From NCBI GenBank assembly GCA_015296085.1, contig DVDT01000021.1, forward strand, positions 1 through 64,000: a stretch of 64,000 nt of DNA, in the 5' to 3' direction. The position numbers and the translations under genes were made by a program. Of this stretch, positions 26,642 to 35,865 are shown piece after piece; position 1 is the first letter of the stretch; each line of letters opens with the position of its first letter. The notes beneath the pieces were generated by a model. The model had not been told where the DNA came from. It worked only from the letters and a program-made list of their open reading frames with translations, and searched no databases. The DNA comes from Trichormus sp. M33_DOE_039 (GTDB lineage: Bacteria; Cyanobacteriota; Cyanobacteriia; Cyanobacteriales; Nostocaceae).

Positions 26642-27721
26642 TTATTTATTTTTTACTTGACTTTTTGCTTGTTCTAACGCTATCTCTTTCATAGCTTGAT
26701 AAGAATTGACATTTGCAGTACCTTCGATCGCTTTAACCGCTAAATCTTGAACTTGTTTCAGGGCTGATTCAAGTTGTTTAGAGAGATTTTGTAGCCTACT
26801 TTCTTGATTAGTAATGGTTTGTTCTAAAGATTGCAATCGCTGTTCATAAAAACGTTTTTGTCCTTCTACTTCTTTCCCATACAAATCAGATTTAACTTTA
26901 GCTTGATAATGGGCAATTCCTTTACCTTCTTCTGTAGCCTTTTTAATCGCTGCTTCTTTTTCTTTAGGAAATGATTCTACTTTGGTTTTATATTCATCAA
27001 ATTGCTTTTCCCGTTCAGCAATTACTTTCTCTCGTTCATTCCATTGTTTTTCTACTTCTTGTTGTCCTTCTTCTAATTCTTGGTATAAAACTTTTTGTTG
27101 TTGTTCATATTCTTCAGTATTCAATCGGCGTTGTAGTTCTAGGTTATATTTATACTCTGCTGATTCTCTTTGTCTATTCTTGCTTAAATTATCATTTTCC
27201 TCTTTGATTGTTTTGTTGTATTCTTCTTGTTCTTTTTGCCAAGCTGTTGCTTCTGACAACATTTCTTGTGAAAGTAAATCATAACGCTGTTCAAATTCAT
27301 TTTGATAAGCTTTAGAGTTATCTTCGTATGCTGTAATTAGCGTATCTAAAGTATCATCATTAACTTCTAAATCATGTAATTCTTTTAATTGTTCAACTTC
27401 CTTTTCTACAGACTTTCTCATTTCCTCTAATTTAGAAGCCTGTGTGGTCAATTTTTCTGATAATTCATTAGCCGCACTACCAAAACCCAATTGAATTTTT
27501 GCTAGACTTTCAATTGTATAATTCATCTTCTGTTGAATGGTAGCGGACTGATTCATAACTTTATTTACTTCTGCTTTGGGTTGAGCTGGAGTAACAGGTT
27601 GTTTCTCTTTTGATACTTGATTAATTTGTGATTTAAGTGATGATGTCTCCTTGAGTAAATCTTCATAGGCTTGAAGAATCTCAGCTTTAGTATTTTTATC
27701 TGTTAATTTTTTTTTTGTCAT
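26642..27721 (-). CDS. lfiB: coiled-coil filament-forming protein, LfiB-like
   Basis: This 359-residue protein is almost entirely alpha-helical coiled coil, rich in Glu, Gln and Lys, without membrane segments. It is a paralogue of the gene just upstream: both share the LxExLTxxxSKLEEL region and a similar C-terminus (VQDLAVKAIEG here, AQDLAMRAFDS there). From memory, the pair next to sphR in Nostoc PCC 7120 (alr4504/alr4505) was named LfiA/LfiB and co-assembles into filaments in the cell. I chose the ATG at 27721; an upstream GTG at 27745 adds eight residues. An A10 run sits right after the start codon. Confidence 0.7.
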   Translation of the reverse strand: MTKKKLTDKNTKAEILQAYEDLLKETSSLKSQINQVSKEKQPVTPAQPKAEVNKVMNQSATIQQKMNYTIESLAKIQLGFGSAANELSEKLTTQASKLEEMRKSVEKEVEQLKELHDLEVNDDTLDTLITAYEDNSKAYQNEFEQRYDLLSQEMLSEATAWQKEQEEYNKTIKEENDNLSKNRQRESAEYKYNLELQRRLNTEEYEQQQKVLYQELEEGQQEVEKQWNEREKVIAEREKQFDEYKTKVESFPKEKEAAIKKATEEGKGIAHYQAKVKSDLYGKEVEGQKRFYEQRLQSLEQTITNQESRLQNLSKQLESALKQVQDLAVKAIEGTANVNSYQAMKEIALEQAKSQVKNK

Positions 27722-27773
27722 ACGTAACTCTATTGACTCATACACACTTAACTACCAACGAACAAATTGCTAA

Positions 27774-28757
27774 TTATTTACCAGCAGAACTATCAAATGC
27801 TCTCATTGCTAAGTCTTGAGCTTGTTTTAATGTAGATTGTAATTGAGTAGAGATACTTTCTATTTGTTCAACTTGTTTCTGAATTGTTTCTTCCAAAGAT
27901 TTAATTTTCAATTCATAGCTTTGCTTAGTAGCTTCCCATTCTTTTTCAAATAAATCAGCTTCTATCTTCGCCTTTTGACTAGTTTCTTTAATAGCTTCTT
28001 CTCTAGCTTTCTTGACAGCCTCCTCTAATTCATTAGGAAAAGTTGTTACTTTTTGTTGATATTCAGTGAATAAGGTCTGATTTTCCAGCAAGATTCTTTC
28101 TCTTTCAGTCCAGTCTTTTTCTTTTTGTTGACTTTTTTCTTGGATATCTCTTTCTAAGTTGCGTTTTTTAGATTCATACGCATCTGTGTTGAGTTTACGC
28201 GTTGTTTCTAATTTATATTCATATTCTTCTTGTTCTTGCTGACGTGCTTTGACTAATAAATCAGAAAACTGTTGTCGCGATTCTGTGATATCTAATCGCT
28301 CTTTTTGCCATTCTTTACGTTTATTGGCAATTTCTTTTTCTAGTATTTCTCGCTTACTAGCAGTATCTTGCTCTAGTGTTCTTAGCTTTTCTTGATGCTC
28401 CTGGTTTAAAATATCTAGAGTATCAGCAACAATCCTAATTTTTTGTAACTCTTGTAGGGTTTGAGTTTCAATTTCTATCGCTCGATTCAGTTCATCTAAT
28501 TTAGAATTTTCTTGAGCTAATTTTTCAGCTAAGGCATTGACTACACTACCAAATTCAAGTTGTAAGTCGGCTAAACCTTTGACAATACTATCAACAGTAT
28601 ATGTAGAAGCCACTACCAGAATTTCCTGATTTTTAGCTTTATCCGCTTCTTCTTGCTTAGTGGCTATTTTTGACTCTAGCTTTTTCCTGTCATTCAGAAT
28701 TTGTTGAAATGCTTGAATTAGTTGCTGTTTGCTATCTTTAAGTGCAACTGTTGTCAT
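27774..28757 (-). CDS. lfiA: coiled-coil filament-forming protein, LfiA-like
   Basis: The 327-residue protein is a long coiled coil rich in Glu, Lys and Gln, first gene of a two-gene operon with the LfiB-like gene 52 nt behind. A strong AGGAGTTGAAAT ribosome-binding region precedes the ATG. The assignment rests on the coiled-coil nature, the tandem paralogy and the position divergent from sphR, which match alr4504/alr4505 as I recall them. Such proteins act as cytoskeleton-like scaffolds; the physiological role is not settled. Confidence 0.7.
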   Translation of the reverse strand: MTTVALKDSKQQLIQAFQQILNDRKKLESKIATKQEEADKAKNQEILVVASTYTVDSIVKGLADLQLEFGSVVNALAEKLAQENSKLDELNRAIEIETQTLQELQKIRIVADTLDILNQEHQEKLRTLEQDTASKREILEKEIANKRKEWQKERLDITESRQQFSDLLVKARQQEQEEYEYKLETTRKLNTDAYESKKRNLERDIQEKSQQKEKDWTERERILLENQTLFTEYQQKVTTFPNELEEAVKKAREEAIKETSQKAKIEADLFEKEWEATKQSYELKIKSLEETIQKQVEQIESISTQLQSTLKQAQDLAMRAFDSSAGK

Positions 28758-29357
28758 ATTTCAACTCCTGTGATCTGTAATAATAGATAATATTTGAGTG
28801 AGTAGTAAGTCATACCAAATAACTACTCTATGCAGACATTTCAGAGTAGCTTGGAAATGAACATTATTAATGCAGTGCAATTACTGAAATCAAGCAATAA
28901 CCCATACTAAAAGTTAGTATGAGTGATCAACGCCAAAGTTTGGTTTGCTGGTAGCCTTTGTAGTTTTATAGTATTTATGTACTATAAATATATCCAGATG
29001 AGTCTGCTGTTGTCAAGCTTTTGGGAATTGGGTAGGCAGTGCGTTGGGGACACACTGCGTTGGGCGGGCAATGCCCGACTTGTAGCAAGTGTCGTCGAGT
29101 TTCCCGACTTGTAGCAACTGCTGCCCATTAGGCATTGGTTATATAATTTACACTTCTTACCCTGACAGCACTGTTTTCGTAATGAATGGAAGTAAATGCG
29201 ATCGCCTGCTTGCAACCAGAGTAATTTATGATATATGTATTACTGTTAAAAGAATTACTTTTTTGCAAAATAATTCACGAGAGAGCAAGCGTGAATGCAC
29301 TGAAGGCAGATAATTAACTCAACCATCATATTGATACAAGCACAGGGTTAGACTTTT
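28758..29357. other. spacer between divergent lfiA and sphR
   Basis: This 600-nt spacer holds promoters for both directions. It contains a REP-like patch around 29040-29130 with GGGCAATGCCC and two copies of CCCGACTTGTAGCAA (29074..29088 and 29103..29117). I looked for tandem CTTAACCT-type Pho boxes and found none convincing. Frames here are shadows of the repeats. Confidence 0.5.
29074..29117. repeat. 15-bp direct repeat in a REP-like patch
   Basis: CCCGACTTGTAGCAA occurs twice, 29 nt apart, next to the palindrome GGGCAATGCCC. This looks like a dispersed non-coding element rather than a gene. Confidence 0.7.
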
Positions 29358-30119
29358 GTGATATCAATGTACACCAGTGAATCAATTAAATATTCTGCTA
29401 GAGCAGACATTGGACAAACGAGCCGTGTTCTGGTGGTAGAAGATGAAGAGCTAATCCAAGAGATGCTAGCTGTAGCACTAGAAGAGGAAGGTTATAGCGT
29501 AGTAACTGCCCCTGATGGGCGTTCTGCCATAGAATATCTCAAAAGCTTTGAACCCAACGGGGGAGAAATTCCTTTTGATTTGGTGATTCTGGACATCATG
29601 TTGCCTCAAATCAACGGCTTGGATATTTGCCGCCTACTACGTCACCAAGGCAACCCAGTACCAATTTTAATGCTCAGTGCTAAGGGTAGCGAAACTGATC
29701 GCGTATTAGGTTTAGAAGTAGGTGCAGATGACTATTTAACTAAACCCTTCAGTATGCGGGAGTTAGTCGCACGTTGCCGTGCTTTGCTCCGTCGTCAACG
29801 CCTCAGCACCCTACCACAACTGCCAGTCCTCAAATATAAAGATGTCACCCTCAACCCCCAAGAATGCCGGGTTTTGGTACGCGGACAAGAAGTCAACCTT
29901 TCCCCCAAGGAATTCCGGTTATTAGAACTATTTATGAGCTATGCTCGCCGGGTATGGTCGCGGGAGCAGTTGCTAGACCAAGTATGGGGGCCTGATTTTG
30001 TTGGTGATAGCAAAACCGTAGACGTTCATATCCGGTGGTTGCGGGAAAAACTAGAGCAAGACCCCAGCCATCCAGAATATATTGTGACTGTAAGAGGATT
30101 TGGCTATCGATTCGGATAA
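29358..30119 (+). CDS. sphR: phosphate-response regulator SphR (PhoB family)
   Basis: This OmpR/PhoB-type response regulator has an N-terminal receiver domain (VLVVEDEELIQEML, phospho-acceptor Asp in LVILDIMLPQING, Lys in YLTKPFSM) and a C-terminal winged helix (LSPKEFRLLELF, SKTVDVHIRWLREKL, VRGFGYRF). Its adjacency to a SphS-type kinase and phoU identifies it as the phosphate regulator. The GTG at 29358 has an AGGG about 11 nt upstream; the ATG at 29367 is the alternative. Confidence 0.88.
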   Translation: MISMYTSESIKYSARADIGQTSRVLVVEDEELIQEMLAVALEEEGYSVVTAPDGRSAIEYLKSFEPNGGEIPFDLVILDIMLPQINGLDICRLLRHQGNPVPILMLSAKGSETDRVLGLEVGADDYLTKPFSMRELVARCRALLRRQRLSTLPQLPVLKYKDVTLNPQECRVLVRGQEVNLSPKEFRLLELFMSYARRVWSREQLLDQVWGPDFVGDSKTVDVHIRWLREKLEQDPSHPEYIVTVRGFGYRFG

Positions 30120-30177
30120 TCTAGTCAGATAGTTGTTAGTTTTTATTAATCACCAGCAACTAACAACTTCAACTCAA

Positions 30178-31509
30178 ATGCTCTTATTGGGATTTCTTCT
30201 AGGTTTAGCGGTAGGCATTGGGTTTTGGATTTGGCAACAGGTTCAATTAAACCGCTACCTGGAACGCGTACTTCAACCTTTAAATTCCCGTACTGCTAAA
30301 GTGACAACGCCTTGGCTACCCCGGCTACGGCAGGAAATTGCCATGCTCAAGCAGCAAGATCAAGACTTGCAGCAGTCGTTACAGACTTACCAAGACGTAC
30401 TGGACTTTGCACCAGTGGGTTATTTGCAAGTGGACGAAGAAAATCAACTGCTGTGGTGTAATCAGCAAGCCCGGAAAATCTTGTATTTGCAAAGATGGCA
30501 ACCGGGACAGGTACGCCTGTTACTAGAATTAGTCCGCTCCTATGAACTTGACAGGTTAATTGAGCAAACTCGTGATGAGCAAGTTCCCAAAACTAAAGAG
30601 TGGATGTTTCATCCTTCTTGTGATAACCCTGTGGAAATGCCAACAATCAAGTCTTTAGCTTTGCGGGCTGCTAGTTTACCTTTACCCAATGGTCAAGTCG
30701 GCGTGTTTTTAGAAAATCGCCAACCCATGCAGGATATGAACCAAGTGCGGGAACGCTCATTTTCAGACTTAGCTCATGAATTGCGAACCCCATTAACTTC
30801 AATTCGGTTGGTGGTAGAAACTCTGCAAAACCGTCTAGAACCGCCTTTAAATCGTTGGGTTGATCGTTTAATGCAGGAAGTAGACCGATTGATTAACTTG
30901 GTGCAAAGTTGGCTAGAACTCACCCAAATGGAAACTAGTCTGGCAGCACAATTACAAACTGAAGCGGTGGAAGTGCGATCGCTCATCCTATCAGTTTGGG
31001 AAACCTTAGAACCTCTAGCACAGCGTCACCACTTGTCTCTTTCCTACTCTGGCCCCGATAGTATCTGGATTAAAGCCGATCCAGCCCGAATTTACCAAGT
31101 TTTTCTCAACTTGCTGGATAATAGTATTAAATATAGTCCGCCTGCTGCCGATATTCAAATTCAAACAAAAATATTGCAGCCACAGGATCATCAGGGGGGT
31201 GAGATTAACAACTCTGTTTTAGAAATCAATTTAATTGATTCTGGAACAGGTTTTGCACTAGAAGATTTACCCCATATTTTCGAGCGGTTCTACCGTGGAG
31301 ATAAAGCCCGGACTCATTCTCCTTTACCAGCAAATAGTCCTGTGGAAACTATTGTAGGTAATGGTTTAGGTCTAGCGATCGTGCGACAAATTGTCTTAGC
31401 TCATGGTGGTTCTATCAAAGCCATGAACCATCCCCATACCGGGGGTGCATGGATGCAACTTCAATTCCCGGAGGTGATGGCAAACTCCCAAAGCCAAGAC
31501 TATAGTTAA
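30178..31509 (+). CDS. sphS: phosphate-sensing histidine kinase SphS
   Basis: The 443-residue kinase has an N-terminal hydrophobic segment (residues 1-18), a PAS-like region (about 70-180), the H-box FSDLAHELRTPLTSIRL with the phosphorylated His, and an HATPase domain (LLDNSIKYSP N-box, DSGTGFALEDLPHIFERFYRGD, NGLGLAIVRQI). It senses low phosphate together with PhoU and phosphorylates SphR. I prefer the ATG at 30178; the frame extends 15 codons upstream to a TTG. A short spacer and the same strand place it in one operon with sphR and phoU. Confidence 0.9.
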   Translation: MLLLGFLLGLAVGIGFWIWQQVQLNRYLERVLQPLNSRTAKVTTPWLPRLRQEIAMLKQQDQDLQQSLQTYQDVLDFAPVGYLQVDEENQLLWCNQQARKILYLQRWQPGQVRLLLELVRSYELDRLIEQTRDEQVPKTKEWMFHPSCDNPVEMPTIKSLALRAASLPLPNGQVGVFLENRQPMQDMNQVRERSFSDLAHELRTPLTSIRLVVETLQNRLEPPLNRWVDRLMQEVDRLINLVQSWLELTQMETSLAAQLQTEAVEVRSLILSVWETLEPLAQRHHLSLSYSGPDSIWIKADPARIYQVFLNLLDNSIKYSPPAADIQIQTKILQPQDHQGGEINNSVLEINLIDSGTGFALEDLPHIFERFYRGDKARTHSPLPANSPVETIVGNGLGLAIVRQIVLAHGGSIKAMNHPHTGGAWMQLQFPEVMANSQSQDYS

Positions 31510-31537
31510 AAATATCTTCACGTTTGAGACTAAAAGT

Positions 31538-32206
31538 GTGAAAGCCGTTCTTTATAGTCCCAACCCTGAAAGTCCCCAGTTAGCACGCGCCATCAGGCGT
31601 TTAGAGCGGGATGTATTACGCATGGGTGCTTTGGTAGAACAATCATGTCGCCTCAGCCACCAAGCGTTATTTGCCCGTGACTTGCAAGCAGCTGAGGAAC
31701 TTCCTCGATTAGATAAAAAAATTGATCGTTTTTATAGACAAATAGAATCAGACTGTACATCTATCATGACATTACAAGCACCTACGGCTCAAGATTTACG
31801 CTGTTTAAGTGCTTTTATGCAATTGGTTCGCGATTTAGAACGAATTGGTGATTATGCTAAGGATTTAGCTGATATTGCAGTCAAAATCTTTCCTTATCCG
31901 CCTCATACGTCTTTACCAGAAATTGCTGTGATGTCTCATCATGCCCAAGCAATGCTAGCAACCAGTTTAGTTGCTCTAGCTGATTTAGATGAAGTAGGTG
32001 GGCGGAGTATTAAACATTTAGATGATACCGTAGATAATGCTTACAATCGTCTCTATCAAACCTTAGCTCAACAACGGGATGTGCCAGGTGTTGTTGAGCC
32101 AATTATCTTACTGGCTTTAGCGATTCGATGTCTGGAAAGAATGGCGGATCATGCAACTAATATTGGTCAAAGGGTGGCTTATATCGTCACTGGTCAACGT
32201 TCCTAA
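31538..32206 (+). CDS. phoU: phosphate signalling complex protein PhoU
   Basis: PhoU couples the Pst phosphate transporter to the SphS/SphR sensor and suppresses it when phosphate is plentiful. The 222-residue protein has the two PhoU repeats with the metal-binding ExxxD motifs: LVRDLERIGDYAKDLADIA and LAIRCLERMADHATNIGQRV. The start is GTG, 28 nt after sphS. No pst genes are in the window. A strong terminator follows. Confidence 0.95.
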   Translation: MKAVLYSPNPESPQLARAIRRLERDVLRMGALVEQSCRLSHQALFARDLQAAEELPRLDKKIDRFYRQIESDCTSIMTLQAPTAQDLRCLSAFMQLVRDLERIGDYAKDLADIAVKIFPYPPHTSLPEIAVMSHHAQAMLATSLVALADLDEVGGRSIKHLDDTVDNAYNRLYQTLAQQRDVPGVVEPIILLALAIRCLERMADHATNIGQRVAYIVTGQRS

Positions 32207-32222
32207 ATCATGCAAATCTATG

Positions 32223-32269
32223 AAAAATAGAGGATCGGCATCTTACCTTAGCCGATCCTCTATTTTTTT
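32223..32269 (+). terminator. very strong terminator of the sphR-sphS-phoU operon
   Basis: AAAAATAGAGGATCGGC (32223..32239) and GCCGATCCTCTATTTTT (32251..32267) form a perfect 17-bp stem around 11 nt, ending in a T-run. Confidence 0.9.
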
Positions 32270-32988
32270 GTGGCGAGAGCTGAATTGTGAGTCAAAAGAA
32301 ATCCTAATAAATTTTTTGGTTTATCCATGCTTGTATTAAGCACTACTATGCGGGAACATTGCGCAAACAGTCATCAAATCTTCAAGTAGTAGGGTGTTGA
32401 CCACAAACTTATCAAAATTTTTGCGCCACGCTCCTAACTTAACCAGCGATCGCATTTTCTTTTCAAATTTGTCTCACAAGTTGAGTAAATCATTAAAAGT
32501 TCCTAAATGTAAGTTACATTTTACCGTTTTATTACCTTTTCTTAATCTTGGGCAACTAGATTTGGCATTGAAATAAGTAAAAATTCAATTTATTAACACG
32601 ATAGTCACCACTCAAAATCATCTATCAAAATTAATTATATAGAGGGTAATTAAAACCTCATTATTTTAATTCATTAGAGTATCATAGATATTTTTCTGAA
32701 ATTTTTACCCAATTAATTAACCCTGTTTATCATCTTGAAAATCATTAATTAAAAATTATTACAATAATCCCAACTATCAACATTAACTTAACTAATAATC
32801 AGGAATTGAATGAAGAAGTTATTAATACGTTTTTCCAAAATATTAAAATTAGTTTTGCCAACCCGATATATAATACCAAATTATATCTTTGCTCAGTTTC
32901 TATGATTTTAGAATAGGCAAAAAATAGAGATTCATAAAGTTTAAATACCTTAAAATCTAGTAATTCCATTCTAGGAACAGCTCCCACA
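32270..32988. other. AT-rich spacer upstream of the Crp-type regulator
   Basis: About 720 nt follow the terminator and hold no convincing gene. Short frames at 32394 and elsewhere lack ribosome-binding sites. The spacer should contain the promoter of the regulator gene. Confidence 0.5.
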
Positions 32989-33600
32989 ATGTCTTCGCTC
33001 ATTTTCACACCTGATTCTTCTGTTTTATTACAAAACTCTACCTTGGTTGAAAAATTACCACAGAGGCTTTTCACCCGTCGAGAGGTCATTGAGCCTTGCA
33101 ATGACGTAATGTGGATGATTGAACGAGGGGCAGTTCGCACACTAACGTGGAGTGAAGAAGGAACGTTTATCACTCTGGGGTATTGGGGAACTGGTGATTT
33201 GATTGGATATCCTTTATCCCAGGTAAAACCATATCAAATTGAATGTTTAACCAGTGTAGAAGTAACTACTATTCCTTTACATCTGGGACATCAATATATA
33301 GATGCTTTAGTTGCTCACATTCAAAATTTAGAAGAGCTTTTAAATATAGTAAACCGCAAACCCATGTCACTACGTTTATGGGAATTCTTGGTGTGGTTAA
33401 GTAAAAAATTCGGGCGTGATGTCGAACAGGGTTCTCTGATTGAATTATATATTACTCATCAGGAAATAGCAGAAGTGTTAAACACAACGAGAGTCACAAT
33501 TACACGTTTACTTCAAGAGTTTGAGACAGCAAAAATGCTGTTACGTTATCACCGTCGGATTATTCTATGTATACCAAATAAACTATTGCAAACATCATAA
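32989..33600 (+). CDS. Crp/Fnr-family transcriptional regulator
   Basis: The 203-residue protein has an N-terminal cNMP-binding-like beta roll (VIEPCNDVMWMIERGAVRTLTWSEEGTFITLGYWGTGDLIGYPL) and a C-terminal winged helix (ITHQEIAEVLNTTRVTITRLLQEFE). Key cAMP-contacting residues are not obvious, so the effector may differ. Its position immediately upstream of the SLH porin gene suggests it might control that gene. This is inference. Confidence 0.88.
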   Translation: MSSLIFTPDSSVLLQNSTLVEKLPQRLFTRREVIEPCNDVMWMIERGAVRTLTWSEEGTFITLGYWGTGDLIGYPLSQVKPYQIECLTSVEVTTIPLHLGHQYIDALVAHIQNLEELLNIVNRKPMSLRLWEFLVWLSKKFGRDVEQGSLIELYITHQEIAEVLNTTRVTITRLLQEFETAKMLLRYHRRIILCIPNKLLQTS

Positions 33601-33745
33601 AAAACATGACAAATCCTCTTGTGTTAATCACAGTAAAATATGTATAATCATTGCTGAAATCATGTGTAAATTATCCTACGAGAAATAATTGAGTTCGAGA
33701 TTTTACCATGAAGTTGAACTAGTTGGTGTGAGTGGAAGTAAAATC

Positions 33746-35347
33746 ATGACAAAACTATTCTGGAATACCGTTAAGGTAAGTCCGGCTGTTTTAGCTGCTA
33801 CTTTTTTAGTTGCTAACAGTGCATGGGCTGGAGAAGCGAATCAAAATGTAACTAGTGTTGACCAATTGGCTCAAGCCTCTCAAGAAATAGGTCAAGTAAC
33901 ATCTGTATCACAGTTTTCCGATGTTCAACCTACTGATTGGGCTTTCCAAGCATTGCAATCTTTGGTTGAGCGTTATGGCTGTATCGCAGGTTATCCCAAT
34001 GGTACATACCGCGGTAATCGTGCCTTGACTCGTTATGAATTTGCTGCTGGTTTAAACGCTTGTTTAGACAGAGTGAATGAGTTAATTGCTACAGCGACAG
34101 CTGATTTGGTAACTAAGGAAGACCTCGCTACTTTACAGCGTTTGCAAGAAGAATTTTCTGCGGAATTAGCAACTCTGCGCGGTCGTGTCGATGCACTAGA
34201 AGCACGCACTGCTGAGTTGGAAGCTAATCAGTTCTCTACTACCACCAAACTTTCTGGAGAAGTAATCTTTGCTGGTTCTCAAGTATTTGGTGATACAAGA
34301 GTTGGTGGACAAGACCTAGCAAGCAATACTACTTTCTCAGATCGAGTACGTTTAACACTAAACACCAGCTTCACCGGTACAGATAGACTGCAAACTCGAT
34401 TAAATGCAGGTAATATCGTCTCCAACAGTACCGTAACTGGAACAAACATGACCCGTTTGGGTTTTGATGGTGATAACGGCAACAGTGTTGTGGTTGATAA
34501 ACTCAACTACAGTTTCAACTTGAGCGAAGCTATCAGCGTCAAGATTGATGCTACTGGTGCTGAGTTGAACGAAAACGTAAATGTCTTCCACCCAGACTTT
34601 GCTAGTTCTGGTAGAGGCGCACTTTCTCGCTATGGACGTTTCAGCCCAATCTATCGTCAAGGTCAAGGTGGTGCTGGTTTAACAGTTAACTTTAACTCTG
34701 GTGGGCCTCTGACTTTCTCTGCGGCTTACTTAGCACCTCGTTCCAATGACCCTGCTGATAGAAATGGGGTTTTCGATGGCTCTAGTACTATCTTTGGTCA
34801 AATCGGCTTCAAACCAAACCAAGCTTTCAACATTGGTTTTGCATACGCTCACAGTTATCTAAATAATGCAGCTGGCAACAACACAGTAAATATATTTAGC
34901 AGCACCGGAAGTACATTGGCAAATAGACCTTTTGGTGGTAACACTGCCACATCTTCCAACAACTATGGTATACAAGCTACTTTCCAACCTAGCTCAAGAT
35001 TTACCATTGGTGCATGGGGTGGTTACACAGTTGCTACTGCTGAATCTGGTGCCAACAGAGGTAGAAATGCAGATGCTTACTATTGGGCTGGCAGCGTTGC
35101 TCTCAAAGACTTTGGCCGAGAAGGTAACGTACTGGGCTTAATTTTTGGTCAATCACCCAGACTCACCGATAACGAGGGAGGAGCGGAAGATCCAGATACT
35201 TCCTATCACTTAGAAGGACTCTACAAAATTCAGTTGACCGATAACATTCAGATCACACCTGGTTTGATGGTCATCTTCAACCCTGAACACAACGACAACA
35301 ACGACTCCATCTACGTTGGTACTATCCGCACAACCTTCAGTTTCTAA
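33746..35347 (+). CDS. SLH-domain porin of the OprB family
   Basis: The 533-residue protein has a Sec signal peptide ending near AWA, one SLH domain (FSDVQPTDWAFQALQSLVE, then ALTRYEFAAGLNACLDR), a short coiled coil (about residues 125-165) and a C-terminal OprB-type beta-barrel ending in Phe. In cyanobacteria such proteins are the main outer-membrane porins, anchored to wall polysaccharide by the SLH domain and permeable to ions. I chose the ATG at 33746; the frame extends 19 codons to a TTG without a signal-like start. Confidence 0.93.
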   Translation: MTKLFWNTVKVSPAVLAATFLVANSAWAGEANQNVTSVDQLAQASQEIGQVTSVSQFSDVQPTDWAFQALQSLVERYGCIAGYPNGTYRGNRALTRYEFAAGLNACLDRVNELIATATADLVTKEDLATLQRLQEEFSAELATLRGRVDALEARTAELEANQFSTTTKLSGEVIFAGSQVFGDTRVGGQDLASNTTFSDRVRLTLNTSFTGTDRLQTRLNAGNIVSNSTVTGTNMTRLGFDGDNGNSVVVDKLNYSFNLSEAISVKIDATGAELNENVNVFHPDFASSGRGALSRYGRFSPIYRQGQGGAGLTVNFNSGGPLTFSAAYLAPRSNDPADRNGVFDGSSTIFGQIGFKPNQAFNIGFAYAHSYLNNAAGNNTVNIFSSTGSTLANRPFGGNTATSSNNYGIQATFQPSSRFTIGAWGGYTVATAESGANRGRNADAYYWAGSVALKDFGREGNVLGLIFGQSPRLTDNEGGAEDPDTSYHLEGLYKIQLTDNIQITPGLMVIFNPEHNDNNDSIYVGTIRTTFSF

Positions 35348-35391
35348 AGCTGGTGATGGATTAGTAATGATAGTTAAATTCTAACTAAAAG

Positions 35392-35420
35392 CAAAAGCTC
35401 ACCTGGTAGGTGGGCTTTTG
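35392..35420 (+). terminator. terminator after the porin gene
   Basis: CAAAAGCTCACCT and AGGTGGGCTTTTG pair over 13 bp (one T.G) around a 3-nt loop, 45 nt after the porin stop. The strong hairpin suits a highly expressed gene. Confidence 0.85.
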
Positions 35421-35434
35421 TTGTGGTGGAAAAC

Positions 35435-35695
35435 TTATTCAGAGCCAAACTCTTGCTGCTTTAATAAATCAGAGGGAGGCCGATCGCTACTCCAAGCCCA
35501 CCACACGCAACCACATTGACAATGATAAAACTCTTGCCATTTGCGACGATGATTTTCTGTCAGCACAGGCGATCGCCGATTAATCCAAACTTGTACAGCT
35601 TCTAAACTACTAGCACGACAACTAGGGCAGCAAAACTGATAAGCGTGAACTGCCTTGTTTGTCCATTCAGGTGGGATGGGAGCAAAAGCGTCCAT
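35435..35695 (-). CDS. small zinc-ribbon-like protein, function unknown
   Basis: The 86-residue protein has two Cys knuckles: CCPSC around residues 22-26 and CQCGC around residues 59-63, with a variable loop between, as in zinc ribbons. It is Trp-rich. I do not recognise a named family. It converges with the porin gene and is divergent from the DUF3318 gene. Confidence 0.65.
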   Translation of the reverse strand: MDAFAPIPPEWTNKAVHAYQFCCPSCRASSLEAVQVWINRRSPVLTENHRRKWQEFYHCQCGCVWWAWSSDRPPSDLLKQQEFGSE

Positions 35696-35865
35696 TAGTA
35701 TAATTTGTAATTTCTAATTCTTAGCTCGTGACTCGTAATTAAGAAATATCAGTTTTTTACAATACATCTCATCATAATAGAATACGTTGGTACTGGGAAG
35801 CAGAAGAGTATCAGAGAAAAACTCATGCCAATGCCCATTGACTAGTGACTAATGACTAATAACTC

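Noticed and set aside
29114-29357. Pho box before sphR
   Set aside because: No tandem CTTAACCT-like repeats; only AT-rich sequence.
32394-32576. 60-codon frame before the Crp-type gene
   Set aside because: No ribosome-binding site and low-complexity AT-rich sequence.
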